Below, piece after piece: positions 42,741 through 50,911 of a stretch of 64,000 nucleotides of DNA. The stretch's first letter is position 1, and each line of letters opens with the position of its first letter. A model generated the notes under the pieces. The model was not told the origin of the DNA, did not search any database, and saw only the letters and a list, made by a program, of their open reading frames with translations. The stretch lies in assembly GCF_023238445.1 (NCBI RefSeq), contig NZ_CP096658.1, positions 248,001-312,000 on the forward strand, in the 5' to 3' direction. Made by a program: the position numbers and the translations under genes. The stretch is from Halorussus gelatinilyticus (GTDB lineage: Archaea > Halobacteriota > Halobacteria > Halobacteriales > Haladaptataceae).

Positions 42741-43871
42741 ATGGACATCCAAGCCTACGAACGACAGGAACGCATCGAGCGCGTCGAGGCGGCCGAAGCC
42801 ACCGAGAACGACCTCGTGACCGTCGCGGTCCCGCCCGACAAGCCGCTCGGCGAGGCGCTCGAGCGCATCGAGGAGGACCGCGCGGAAGCCGAGTACATCG
42901 ACACCGAAGGCGAGGACGCGGCGTATCTGGAGGCGCTCGAAGCCGTCCGGAGCGTCCTCCAGCACCACGAGACCACGCCCGAGAACGGACTCGTCGTCTA
43001 CGCGGGCGTCGTGGACGGCGAGGTGGTCGAGTACGTCTTCGACGACCTGCCCTCGCCCGTCTCGGAGTTCGTCTACGAGCGCGACAACGAGTTCGACGCC
43101 GGGTTGCTCGACGCGGCCGCCGGGGAGTCCTCGAAGACGTTCGGACTGCTCGTCGTGGAGCGCGGCGGCGCGGCGCTCGGCCTGACCGAGAACGAGGACG
43201 TGCAAGTGGTCGAGACCTTCGAGAGCGACGTGATGGGCAAGTCCAAGGCGGGCGGCCAGTCGGCCCAGCGGTTCGAGCGCGACCGCGAGCGCCAGAAGGA
43301 GGAGTTCTTCGAGACGGTCGCCGAGGAAGCGAAGCGCGCGTTTCTGGGCGACCACGACGCCGAGTCCGCCAGCGCGACCGGCGACGTGGACGGCCTGCTC
43401 CTCGGGGGCACCAGCGTCACCGTCGAGGACTTCCGCGACGGCGACCACCTCGACCACCGACTCGAAGACCGACTGGTCGGCGACCCCGTGTCGGTCGAGT
43501 ACGCCTCCGAGCAGGGACTGCGACAACTCGTCGAGAAGGCCAGCGACCGCATCGAGACGGCCGAGCGCCGGGAGATGCGCGAGACGCTCGACCGGTTCTT
43601 CGACGCGCTGGAGACCGGCGGCGGGTCGGGCGAGTCGTCCGACGAAGTCGTCTACGGCCGCGACTCGGTCGCGCAGGCGCTGGAGTACGACGCGGTCGAG
43701 ACCGCGCTGGTCTCGGCTGACCTGTCCGCCGAGGAGGTCCGGGGGATACAGGACCTGACCGAGCAGGAGGGCGGCGATTGCGTGGTCGTGCCGACCGACT
43801 TCGAGCGCGGACGGCGGTTCCGCGAGGCGTTCGACGGCGAGGCGGCGATTCTCCGGTTCGCCATCGAGTGA
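42741..43871 (+). CDS. aRF1-like GGQ protein without NIKS (Vms1/peptidyl-tRNA hydrolase type)
   Basis: A 376-residue paralogue of the archaeal class I release factor. The catalytic GGQ is at residues 171-173 (SKAGGQSAQRFERDRE), able to place water for peptidyl-tRNA hydrolysis. Domain 1 is recognisable (NDLVTVAVPPDKPL; ENGLVVYAGVVDG), but the stop-codon-reading NIKS loop is replaced by EYIDTEGED at about 51-59. The C-terminal L30e-like domain is present (YGRDSVAQALEYDAVETALV). It should act on stalled ribosomes or 50S-peptidyl-tRNA rather than at stop codons, as Vms1/Ankzf1 does. Function is inferred. Confidence 0.85.
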   Translation: MDIQAYERQERIERVEAAEATENDLVTVAVPPDKPLGEALERIEEDRAEAEYIDTEGEDAAYLEALEAVRSVLQHHETTPENGLVVYAGVVDGEVVEYVFDDLPSPVSEFVYERDNEFDAGLLDAAAGESSKTFGLLVVERGGAALGLTENEDVQVVETFESDVMGKSKAGGQSAQRFERDRERQKEEFFETVAEEAKRAFLGDHDAESASATGDVDGLLLGGTSVTVEDFRDGDHLDHRLEDRLVGDPVSVEYASEQGLRQLVEKASDRIETAERREMRETLDRFFDALETGGGSGESSDEVVYGRDSVAQALEYDAVETALVSADLSAEEVRGIQDLTEQEGGDCVVVPTDFERGRRFREAFDGEAAILRFAIE

Positions 43872-43894
43872 CTGCCGCCGGGACCCCGGCGGGG

Positions 43895-44284
43895 TCAGTA
43901 CGTCTGATAGCTCGCCGACCCGACCGTCACCCGGACCAGCACGTTCTCGGGGTACTCGTCGGCTTCCGCGCCGTACTTCGAGTTGATTCGCTCGGCCGCC
44001 CGCAGGCGCTCCTCGTCGTCCTCGACGACTTCGGCGGTCCCGCGGAGCGTCACCATCCACTGGGCGTTACCGCCCTCGTCCTTCTGGATGGAGACGGCGA
44101 CGCGGGGGTTCTCGCGGACGTTCGCAAGCTTCTTCCCCGTCGTCAGCACCTCGAATACGCCGTCGTCGTAGCGGTACCAGACCGGCGCGACGTGCGGGCG
44201 GCCCTCGGTGCAGGTGGCGAAGTGCGCCATCAGCGGTTCGCTCGTGAGGAGTTGCTCGGCCGCCGCCGGAACCGGATTGCTCAT
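43895..44284 (-). CDS. Pyridoxamine 5'-phosphate oxidase-like flavoprotein
   Basis: A 129-residue split-barrel protein with LMAHFATCTEGRPHVAPVWYRYDDG, VLTTGKKLANVRENPRVAVSI and WMVTLRGTAEVVEDDEE. These fit the PNPOx-like family that binds FMN or F420. No PLP-synthesis partner nearby. It is convergent with the aRF1-like gene, 23 bp apart. Confidence 0.85.
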   Translation of the reverse strand: MSNPVPAAAEQLLTSEPLMAHFATCTEGRPHVAPVWYRYDDGVFEVLTTGKKLANVRENPRVAVSIQKDEGGNAQWMVTLRGTAEVVEDDEERLRAAERINSKYGAEADEYPENVLVRVTVGSASYQTY

Positions 44285-44351
44285 GCGAGTCGTTCGGGCG
44301 GCACGCGAAAAAGCGTTCCCGCCGGGACGGTGGCCGGGGTTCGACGCCGGG

Positions 44352-45008
44352 CTACAGCACCAGCCACGCCACCAGCGCGATGACGATTAGCTTCTTCACG
44401 AGGACAACGGCGATGACCAACTGCTTGGTCGTCATCGTGCGCGAGAGGCGGACGAGTCGCCGGACGAACTTGGGCGAGCGGGCGAGTTCCCGGCCGAGCA
44501 GTCGGAGTTCGGTCAGGAACGTCGCGCCCGCCGACCCCTCGCCTTCGACGTACTCGATCTGGGCCTCCGGAACCCACGTCTCGCCGGTGTAGACGACCGA
44601 GAGGCTCTCGCCGTCGAGAAACGACACCTGCTCGAAGTCGAAGCCCTTCGACTCGGCCAGCGCCTCCAGCTTGAGTACGTCGCGGTCGCTGTCGAGGTCG
44701 TAGACGAACCGCTCGGTGTCGGTGGTCCACGGGAACCCCACGGTCAGGACGACCCGTCGCTCGCCGACGAACACGTCCCGGACCGTCGCTCGCTCGGCGT
44801 TTCCCTTCCGCTCTTTCTTCTTGCTCCGGAGGTGTTCGTACTCGGGCGCCTCGGCCGAGTCGTCGGTCCGTCCGACCGAGTCGCCAGTCCCGTCAGCCGA
44901 TTCGTCGGTCGTCGAGGCGGCCGCGCTCGGGGTTCGGTCGCCTTCGCTCCGGTCGCTGGCGGTCCCGTCGCCCGCGCTGGCGGCCCCGTCGGTGGAGGGT
45001 CGGCTCAT
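44352..45008 (-). CDS. Tail-anchored haloarchaeal protein, function unknown
   Basis: A 218-residue protein with a disordered acidic N terminus (about 1-55), a basic patch (LRSKKKERKGNAERATV), then a soluble domain (VGERRVVLTVGFPWTTDTER; FDFEQVSFLDGESLSVVYTG). The C terminus has a basic stretch (FVRRLVRLSRTMTTKQL) followed by a single hydrophobic helix (VIAVVLVKKLIVIALVAWLVL), so it is likely tail-anchored. No family assignment. Confidence 0.65.
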   Translation of the reverse strand: MSRPSTDGAASAGDGTASDRSEGDRTPSAAASTTDESADGTGDSVGRTDDSAEAPEYEHLRSKKKERKGNAERATVRDVFVGERRVVLTVGFPWTTDTERFVYDLDSDRDVLKLEALAESKGFDFEQVSFLDGESLSVVYTGETWVPEAQIEYVEGEGSAGATFLTELRLLGRELARSPKFVRRLVRLSRTMTTKQLVIAVVLVKKLIVIALVAWLVL

Positions 45009-45173
45009 CGGTTCTCGCCTCGAAATAGGCGCCGTGTCGGCATAAGTGTGTCTCGGGGGCGCACGGAACGGGACGCCGACCGACCTGCGGCCGGACTCAG
45101 AAGGTTACGGTGAGGGCCGCGACCGGACCGACGCGGCCCGAACGCATTCCCGACCGGAAAGCGAACGCCAGAC

Positions 45174-45410
45174 ATGGCCGACTACTCGGACGACCACATC
45201 GGCAAGCGAGTCGTCACGCAGGGTGGCGTCGAAATCGGCACGGTGGATGACGTCCGCAACGGCGACATGTACGTGAGCGTTACCACCGACGACACAAACG
45301 AGACGGTGGACCAACTCGGCTGGGAGGGACCGGTCGAACAGGACGTGCATCACCTCCGCGACCAGTACGTCTCTGACATCACGGAGAACACGGTTCGGCT
45401 TCGGGTCTGA
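45174..45410 (+). CDS. PRC-barrel-like small protein
   Basis: A 78-residue beta-barrel protein: DHIGKRVVTQGGVEIGTVDDV, NGDMYVSVTTD and a C-terminal SDITENTVRLRV. The pattern of a first strand, IGxVxDV turn and closing strand is the PRC-barrel fold, seen in RimM and haloarchaeal stand-alone proteins. Its role is unknown. Confidence 0.75.
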   Translation: MADYSDDHIGKRVVTQGGVEIGTVDDVRNGDMYVSVTTDDTNETVDQLGWEGPVEQDVHHLRDQYVSDITENTVRLRV

Positions 45411-45602
45411 GAGGTCGGTCCGGACGTGACGGACTACCTTGACCAACCGAGAGTATCGACTCGTGACCGATCGATATCGACGGTTCGACGGGCGAAACGA
45501 ATCGGAGACCGTTCTCCAGTCGTAGCGCCGTCAGGCGTCGGCGTGTCCCGCGAGGAATCAGTCGGCGTGACTCGTGAGTGACTCACGGGTGACCGCCGGT
45601 TT

Positions 45603-46037
45603 TCACTCGTCGCTCGACTCGTCTTCGCCGTCGAAGTCGAGCGCGACCGAGTTGATACAGTAGCGCTTGCCGGTCGGTTCGGGACCGTCCTCGAAGACGT
45701 GACCGAGGTGGCCGCCGCAGTTCGCGCACAGCACCTCGATGCGGTCCATCCCCTTGCTGGTGTCCCGGCGCATCTCGATGCGGTCGTCGTCCGCGTCGTA
45801 GAAACTCGGCCACCCGCACCCCGATTCGTACTTCGTGTCCGAGTCGAACAGTTCAGCGCCACAGCCCGCACAGGCGTAGGTGCCGTCCTCCTTCCGGTCC
45901 ACGTGGTCACCCGTGAAGGGCCGCTCGGTCCCGGCCTCCCGGAGGACGCGGTACTCCTCGTCGCTCAGACGCTCGCGCCACTCCGCGTCGTCCTCGGGCA
46001 GGTCCTCGCGGGCCTCTCGCTCCTCGTGTTCACTCAT
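45603..46037 (-). CDS. msrB: Peptide-methionine (R)-S-oxide reductase
   Basis: Repairs oxidised methionine in proteins. The 144-residue product has the structural zinc site CAGC (56-59) and CANC (104-107), the substrate pocket [20 protein letters not shown], and catalytic Cys127 in [11 protein letters not shown]. It matches one-domain MsrB. MsrA is not in the window. Confidence 0.96.
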   Translation of the reverse strand: MSEHEEREAREDLPEDDAEWRERLSDEEYRVLREAGTERPFTGDHVDRKEDGTYACAGCGAELFDSDTKYESGCGWPSFYDADDDRIEMRRDTSKGMDRIEVLCANCGGHLGHVFEDGPEPTGKRYCINSVALDFDGEDESSDE

Positions 46038-46145
46038 ACCTCCGCTTGGGTCTCGGGAGGGTTAGGGGTTGCGCGGTTCCGGGCGGAATCGTCCGGCTAC
46101 GGAGGCGCGGGCGCGACGTTCTCCATCGGCACCGCGCCCGACTCG

Positions 46146-46352
46146 CTACTCCACGTCGGCCGCGCGCTCGACGGCCGCGAGTTCGTACGTCTCGACGTAC
46201 CGCCCTTCGTCTTTCTCGACGGTCACGACGATGGACGAGGGATACCCCCAGTCCACGTCGAGGACCGTGCCCTCGACTCGCGTCGGTCGAACGAGACGCC
46301 CGGCGACCGTGACCGTCTCGTCGCTCGCGGCGACCGTCTCCTCGTCCGTCAT
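46146..46352 (-). CDS. 68-residue conserved haloarchaeal protein
   Basis: Starts MTDEETVAASDETVTVAGRL, then VEGTVLDVDWGYPSSIVVTV and EGRYVETYELAAVERAADVE. It is all-beta in pattern, resembling a small OB- or SH3-like barrel. No known function. Only Met in this frame close to the beta domain is at 46352, and the sequence upstream is shadow-like. Confidence 0.65.
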   Translation of the reverse strand: MTDEETVAASDETVTVAGRLVRPTRVEGTVLDVDWGYPSSIVVTVEKDEGRYVETYELAAVERAADVE

Positions 46353-46527
46353 GTATGACTCGCCTGACAGAGCGTAGCCGTCGTCCAATCCATACGGCGA
46401 ACCGACCGGCCGAGAAAGTATAAGAATTCCATTCTGTTCAACTCGATTTACTGCCGGAGACGCGGGCGGACGTGGTGTGAACGGTTTGAACTGTTCCGAT
46501 TTCTGCGGTCCCGGTCGGGGACTCGAA

Positions 46528-46998
46528 CTATCCGACTCGTTTCTCCATGACGATTTCGTCGTACTCGCGGTACGAAAGCGGGTACTCGCCGGTCTTCTCG
46601 TAGCCGCGACTGCGGTACAGGTCGGCGAGGTACGGATGTCCGTCGGGCGTCGTGAGCCACACGGTCTCCCGGTCGCCGTCGCGGACCGCTTGCTCCGCGC
46701 GGTCGAGCAGTTTTCGGCCGACGCCCTCGCCCTTCCGGTCCTCGCGGACGCCCAGACGACTGAGTTTCGCCCGGTCGGAGTCGGTGGCTTCGAGTCTGAC
46801 CCCGCCGACGAGTTCGGCTCCGGCCTCGGCGACGAAGACCCGACTCTCCCGAATCCACTCCGCGACCTGCTCGGCAGTCGCGGACTCCGCCTTTGCCGGA
46901 AAGCCAAGTCGGCGGTTCTCGGCGTACGCGCTCCGATAGACCGCCGCGAGTCGCTCGGCGTCCTCTGGGGTCGCACTGCGAATTCGAGGCTCGGTCAC
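46528..46998 (-). CDS. GNAT N-acetyltransferase
   Basis: A 156-residue acetyltransferase with RIRSATPEDAERLAAVYRSAY, VGGVRLEATDSDRAKLSRLG, the acetyl-CoA loop VREDRKGEGVGRKLLDRAEQ and LADLYRSRGYEKTGEYPLSY. Full-length single GNAT domain; substrate unknown. It lies 43 bp upstream side of the ZIP gene stop on the same strand but as the downstream gene of the pair. Confidence 0.88.
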   Translation of the reverse strand: MTEPRIRSATPEDAERLAAVYRSAYAENRRLGFPAKAESATAEQVAEWIRESRVFVAEAGAELVGGVRLEATDSDRAKLSRLGVREDRKGEGVGRKLLDRAEQAVRDGDRETVWLTTPDGHPYLADLYRSRGYEKTGEYPLSYREYDEIVMEKRVG

Positions 46999-47041
46999 GT
47001 CTCGAACCGAAGATGTGGCGCGTCCTGAGTCTGTCGGTGGA

Positions 47042-48085
47042 CTACCCCAACACGATGTCCAGATAGAGCATCACCGCGACGCCGAGCATCGTGCCGAGCG
47101 TCGCCACGCGCTCGTGGCCGCGAGCGTGGGTCTCGGGCACGATTTCGTCGCTGATGACGAACAGCATCCCACCCGCCGCGAACCCCATCGCGTAGGGGAG
47201 GACGGGCGCGGCAACGCCGACGGCGAGCGCGCCGATCACCGCCAGTGGAATCTCGACGAGTCCGGCGCGGACGCCCGCCAGCGTGGCGTAGAACAGCGAC
47301 CCGAACCCGGCGCTGGCAGCCGCGACCGCGACCGCCAACCCCTCCGGGACGTTCTGGACGCCGATGGCCAGCATCAGCGCGAGCGCGTCGCCGACGTTCC
47401 CGGACCCGAAACTGACGCCGACCGCCAGTCCCTCGGGCATGTTGTGGAGCGTGATGGCGACGATGAACAGCAGGACCGAAGCGGTCCGGGGGTCGTCGGG
47501 GTCGATACGTTCCCGGCCGGTCGGGGTGTCTTCTTCGATTCTCGGCGCGTCGGTGGCCCCGGCGCTTCCCTTCGTCCGCGTCGCACTCGATTCGGTCGCG
47601 TCGCCCGTCTCGGTCGCGTCTGCGTCGCTCGCGTTCGCTTCGCTCACACCACTCGACTCGCTCACCCCGCTCGCCCGGACGTTCCGGCGACCAGTCACGA
47701 GGACGTGGATGTGTGGCACCCACTGGTCGGCCCGGTCGAGCAGGAGGACGCCGAGCGCGAATCCGACCAGCACGGGTCCGATACCGCCGATTTCGATGCC
47801 CGGCAGGATGAGGCTGGTGAAACTCGCCGAGAGCATCACCCCCGCGGCGAACCCGAGCGCGCCGTCGAGCGCGCGCTCGGAGGGGTCGGGCCAGACGACG
47901 ACCAGCGCGGCCCCGAGCGTGTTCAGCACTGCGATGAAGACGCCGCCGACGAGTCCCTGTATCACGGGGTCGGTGCCCGCGACGCGGACGAACCAGTCGG
48001 TCAGCACGGCTCGGTCTCCTCGGTGAACGGCTCGGTCTCCTCGGTCGGCGCGGGGCCGGTCTCTCGGTTCGACATCGTTCGTCAC
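47042..48085 (-). CDS. ZIP family metal transporter
   Basis: A 347-residue divalent-metal importer with about eight helices. The HNMPEGLAVGVSFG and NVPEGLAVAVAAASAG helices 4 and 5 hold the metal-binding His, Asn, Pro and Glu residues. A long Ser/Thr/Asp-rich cytosolic loop (about residues 135-195) lies between helices 3 and 4. The N terminus (MTNDVEPRDRPRADRGDRAV) includes a duplicated GDRAV unit from a 20-bp tandem DNA repeat. The GTG at 48085, or an internal GTG opening LTDWFVRVAGTDP, could be the real start. Confidence 0.88.
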   Translation of the reverse strand: MTNDVEPRDRPRADRGDRAVHRGDRAVLTDWFVRVAGTDPVIQGLVGGVFIAVLNTLGAALVVVWPDPSERALDGALGFAAGVMLSASFTSLILPGIEIGGIGPVLVGFALGVLLLDRADQWVPHIHVLVTGRRNVRASGVSESSGVSEANASDADATETGDATESSATRTKGSAGATDAPRIEEDTPTGRERIDPDDPRTASVLLFIVAITLHNMPEGLAVGVSFGSGNVGDALALMLAIGVQNVPEGLAVAVAAASAGFGSLFYATLAGVRAGLVEIPLAVIGALAVGVAAPVLPYAMGFAAGGMLFVISDEIVPETHARGHERVATLGTMLGVAVMLYLDIVLG

Positions 48086-48247
48086 CGAAACTGTCGGCGG
48101 GCGGACTCAAAAGTCCGCCGCCGGACGAACCCCGACGCCGGGCGACGCGATTTCCGAGCGGAGCGGCGAACCGCCGGGACACGCGTTTCGACCGCGAGGC
48201 GGCCGAACGCCCGAGAGATTGAAACGTCAGGGCGGCGAACCCTTCGT

Positions 48248-48394
48248 ATGCGAGTCTGTGACATCTGTGAACAGCAGAAGCCGGAGGGAACGCGGTTGGT
48301 CTCGCGGACCGGCGGAGACGTCTGGGTCTGCCACGGGTGTATGATGCGAGCGGTCACGAACAAGGCCGACGAACTCACGTACCGCGACCGGTGA
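48248..48394 (+). CDS. 48-residue zinc-ribbon protein
   Basis: MRVCDICEQQKPEGTRLVSR, then VWVCHGCMMRAVTNKADELT. Two CxxC knuckles (CDIC and CHGC) 21 residues apart form a zinc site. Small proteins of this type are abundant in haloarchaea. Unknown function; single gene with its own short upstream region. Confidence 0.75.
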   Translation: MRVCDICEQQKPEGTRLVSRTGGDVWVCHGCMMRAVTNKADELTYRDR

Positions 48395-48539
48395 GTCGGT
48401 CGAAGTGCCGATTACTCCGGGAGGAGCGCGGAGCGACGGCCGCAGCGCGCCCTCACGCGCCTTCCTTTCCCGTCAACGTACTTTCTATAAATACACATAG
48501 ATTTATCTTCCGTGGACGTGTTACGTTATAGCAAGGCAC

Positions 48540-48953
48540 ATGGGCCAGTCGCCGAACAACCCGACCGACGTACAGACAACGAACGACTCCCTCGCGCCGC
48601 TCGGTTCGGTGGACGACTCGCTCGACGCGACGTTCGACGTTCTCGCGTCCGAACGCCGTCGTCGCGTCCTCTACGCCCTGCACCGTCGTAGCGGACCGGT
48701 CGCGCTCTCGGACCTCGCCGAGGCGGTCGCGGCGAGCGAAGACGCCGAAATCGAGCGCGTCGCCGCGTCGCTCCATCACGTCCACCTCCCGAAACTCGCG
48801 ACCGCGAACGTCGTCGAGTACGACCGCGAGACCAAGTCGGTCCGCCTCCGCGACTGCTCCGGCCGGTTGTATCGACACCTCAGCGCCGCCGCCGAGGACG
48901 AGTCCCGGCCGCTCCGCCGCGCCGTCGAGAGCGCCAGGCTCTCGGAGTTCTGA
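48540..48953 (+). CDS. HTH protein of the haloarchaeal DUF7344 type
   Basis: A 137-residue protein. The winged-helix core is SLDATFDVLASERRRRVLYAL, VALSDLAEAVAAS, VAASLHHVHLPKLATANVVEY and DRETKSVRLRDC. This fits the haloarchaeal DUF7344 regulators. AT-rich upstream sequence has two TATA-like boxes (TTCTATAAATA and GATTTATC). It converges with the gene at 48957, leaving 3 bp. Confidence 0.85.
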   Translation: MGQSPNNPTDVQTTNDSLAPLGSVDDSLDATFDVLASERRRRVLYALHRRSGPVALSDLAEAVAASEDAEIERVAASLHHVHLPKLATANVVEYDRETKSVRLRDCSGRLYRHLSAAAEDESRPLRRAVESARLSEF

Positions 48954-48956
48954 GGG

Positions 48957-49520
48957 TCAGTTCTCCGCGAGTCGCCAGCCGGACTCCGTTCGCTCGACGG
49001 CCGACAGCGCCGACAGCGAGGGCCGCACGCAAGTCGTCCACCACTCGTCGGCGTCGCCGTGGTCCGCCGGGTAGTCGGGGTACACCCCGTCCCGGAGTTC
49101 GTCGCCGGTCGCAGGACCCTCCTCGACGATGTAGTAACAGGTCGCGTAGACCGCCACGCGCTCGGGCTCGCTCGGAGCCGAGAGCGTCGAGATGGCGTTT
49201 TCGAGCGGTTTGGGAAGCCCGCCCTCGTCCGCTCGGCTCTCGCCGGGCATCGGTCCGCCCCGGCTCTCGGTCGCGGTGTGGCCCGGTAGCCACCAGACGG
49301 TCTCGCCATCGACCGACTTGCGTTCGAGGACGCCGTCGTTCGCCAGTCGGTCGAGTCCCGCCGCGGTCGCCCGCCGCCGGTAGGGCACCGACCCGCCGAC
49401 CTCCTCGGTGGTCAGTACGGGGTCTTCCGTCTCGCGGAAGGGCGCGAGGAGTTCGTCGTCGGCGAGCGACGAACGCTCGGGCGAACCGTCGCGGGGCGCG
49501 TCGTCGGAGTCCCGAGTCAC
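48957..49520 (-). CDS. Haloarchaeal HTH-like protein, function unknown
   Basis: A 187-residue protein from a GTG at 49520 (an ATG at 49565 is possible). The N-terminal half has a winged-helix look: LLAPFRETEDPVLTTEEVGG, RRRATAAGLDRLANDGVLER and KSVDGETVWWLP. The C-terminal half (PERVAVYATCYYIVEEGPAT, DEWWTTCVRPSLSALSAVE) is unassigned. Possibly a transcription regulator. Confidence 0.7.
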   Translation of the reverse strand: MTRDSDDAPRDGSPERSSLADDELLAPFRETEDPVLTTEEVGGSVPYRRRATAAGLDRLANDGVLERKSVDGETVWWLPGHTATESRGGPMPGESRADEGGLPKPLENAISTLSAPSEPERVAVYATCYYIVEEGPATGDELRDGVYPDYPADHGDADEWWTTCVRPSLSALSAVERTESGWRLAEN

Positions 49521-49593
49521 ACCGGTAGCAGGCCGCCGACGCTGAAAAGGGTTGAGGCCCCGCAAACTCGCTGCGGAATCGTCCCGCCGGAAG

Positions 49594-50115
49594 CTACGGG
49601 AATCCGCTCGCGCTCGTCGCCGCGAGGCCGAGATACGCCGCCGCGGCGCTGGCGAACACGCCGAGCGCGAACAGGCCGTAGTTCCACGCGGTGCTATCGG
49701 CCGGCGTCACCGACAGCGAGTAGCGGTGGCCCGAGAGGGGCCACAGCAGCGCCACGCCCATCGGCGTCAGCAGGTCGCCGACCAGATGGGCGAGGACCGC
49801 GAATGCGAACATGCTCCCAGCGAACGCCGGGAATCCGACCGGGCCGACCGCGACGCTCCCGAGTCCGGCCGCTGACGCGCCCGCACTCGCGGCGGCCCAC
49901 ACCGTGCCACCGACCAGCGCGGCGAACGCCAGCGTGTGCGTGGGTCCGCGGTGGGAGACGCCCGGTAGCCGGTGGTCCACGTCGGGGAGCATGGCGAACC
50001 AGCAGAGTATCGCGCCGCCCGCCACGGCCGCGGTAGGGTGGCCGTCGGCGACGAGCAGTCCGCCGACCGGGGCGTAGAGCGCGAGCGAGACGCCGTAGTG
50101 ACCGGCTCTGAACAC
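49594..50115 (-). CDS. DUF457/YdjM-type membrane protein
   Basis: A 173-residue membrane protein with GTG start (VFRAGHYGVSLALYAPVGGL). Family motifs are GHYGVS, LPDVDHRLPGVSHRGPTHTLAFAAL (His/Asp residues) and HLVGDLLTPMGVALLWPLSG. This is the canonical YdjM pattern, better conserved than in the paralogue at 40831. It diverges from the SDR gene; the two starts are 88 bp apart. Confidence 0.85.
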   Translation of the reverse strand: MFRAGHYGVSLALYAPVGGLLVADGHPTAAVAGGAILCWFAMLPDVDHRLPGVSHRGPTHTLAFAALVGGTVWAAASAGASAAGLGSVAVGPVGFPAFAGSMFAFAVLAHLVGDLLTPMGVALLWPLSGHRYSLSVTPADSTAWNYGLFALGVFASAAAAYLGLAATSASGFP

Positions 50116-50203
50116 GCTCGACCGTGCAGACTCCGGCGACGTAACTGTGCCGGAGTCCGACGATGCAGAAACCGGTTTGGCGTCGGAGTCCCTCTGTGGC
50201 GGT

Positions 50204-50905
50204 ATGGACGGACAGACTGCGGTCGTGACGGGCGCGAGTCGAGGCATCGGTGCGGCGGTCGCGCGACGGTTCGCCGCCGAGGGCGCTCGCGTCGTCGGGT
50301 GCGCGCGAGAGAAAGACGACCTCGACGAGTTGGTCGCCGACGTGGAAGAATCGGACGCCGCGGGAGCAATCGAGGCGATGCGCGCCGACGTGCGCGACGA
50401 GTTCGACGTGGAGCGACTGATGGAGACCGCCGCCCGCGGGAGCGACGGCGGCATCGACGTGGTGGTCGCCTGCGCGGGCGTCTTTCACGGCAGTCCCGGC
50501 GAGTCGCCGCTGGCCGACGACGCCTACTCCGCGTTCGACGACTCGTTCCGGACCAACGCTCGCGGCGTCTTCGCCGCGGTCAAGGAGGCCCTGCCCCACC
50601 TCGCCGACGACGCGCGCGTGCTGGTCCCCTCCGGCACGGTCGCCCGCGAGGCGAAGTCGGGGTACGGCTCCTACGCGGTCTCGAAGGCCGCGGCCGAGGC
50701 GGTCGTCCGGCAGTTCGCGGCCGAAATCGACCAGTCGGTCGGCGTCGTGGAACCCGGCGCTGTCGCCACCGACCTCACCGGCGGGCAGGGTCGGGACCCC
50801 GAGGACGCCGCGGACCTCTTCCACTGGGTCGCTACGGAGGCCGACCCCGAGGCGTTCGACGGCGGCGTCGTCGGCCTGAAGGAGTTCAGGAAGTCGACGG
50901 CGTAG
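50204..50905 (+). CDS. Short-chain dehydrogenase/reductase
   Basis: A 233-residue classical SDR: NAD(P)-binding TGASRGIG at residues 9-16, an Arg after strand 2 (CAREKDDL) hinting at NADP, VVACAGVFHG (NNAG equivalent), the catalytic Ser in VPSGTV, and YGSYAVSKAAAEAVV (Tyr and Lys). Substrate unknown. It ends 6 bp before the convergent Agl23 gene. Confidence 0.9.
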   Translation: MDGQTAVVTGASRGIGAAVARRFAAEGARVVGCAREKDDLDELVADVEESDAAGAIEAMRADVRDEFDVERLMETAARGSDGGIDVVVACAGVFHGSPGESPLADDAYSAFDDSFRTNARGVFAAVKEALPHLADDARVLVPSGTVAREAKSGYGSYAVSKAAAEAVVRQFAAEIDQSVGVVEPGAVATDLTGGQGRDPEDAADLFHWVATEADPEAFDGGVVGLKEFRKSTA

Positions 50906-50911
50906 GAAACG

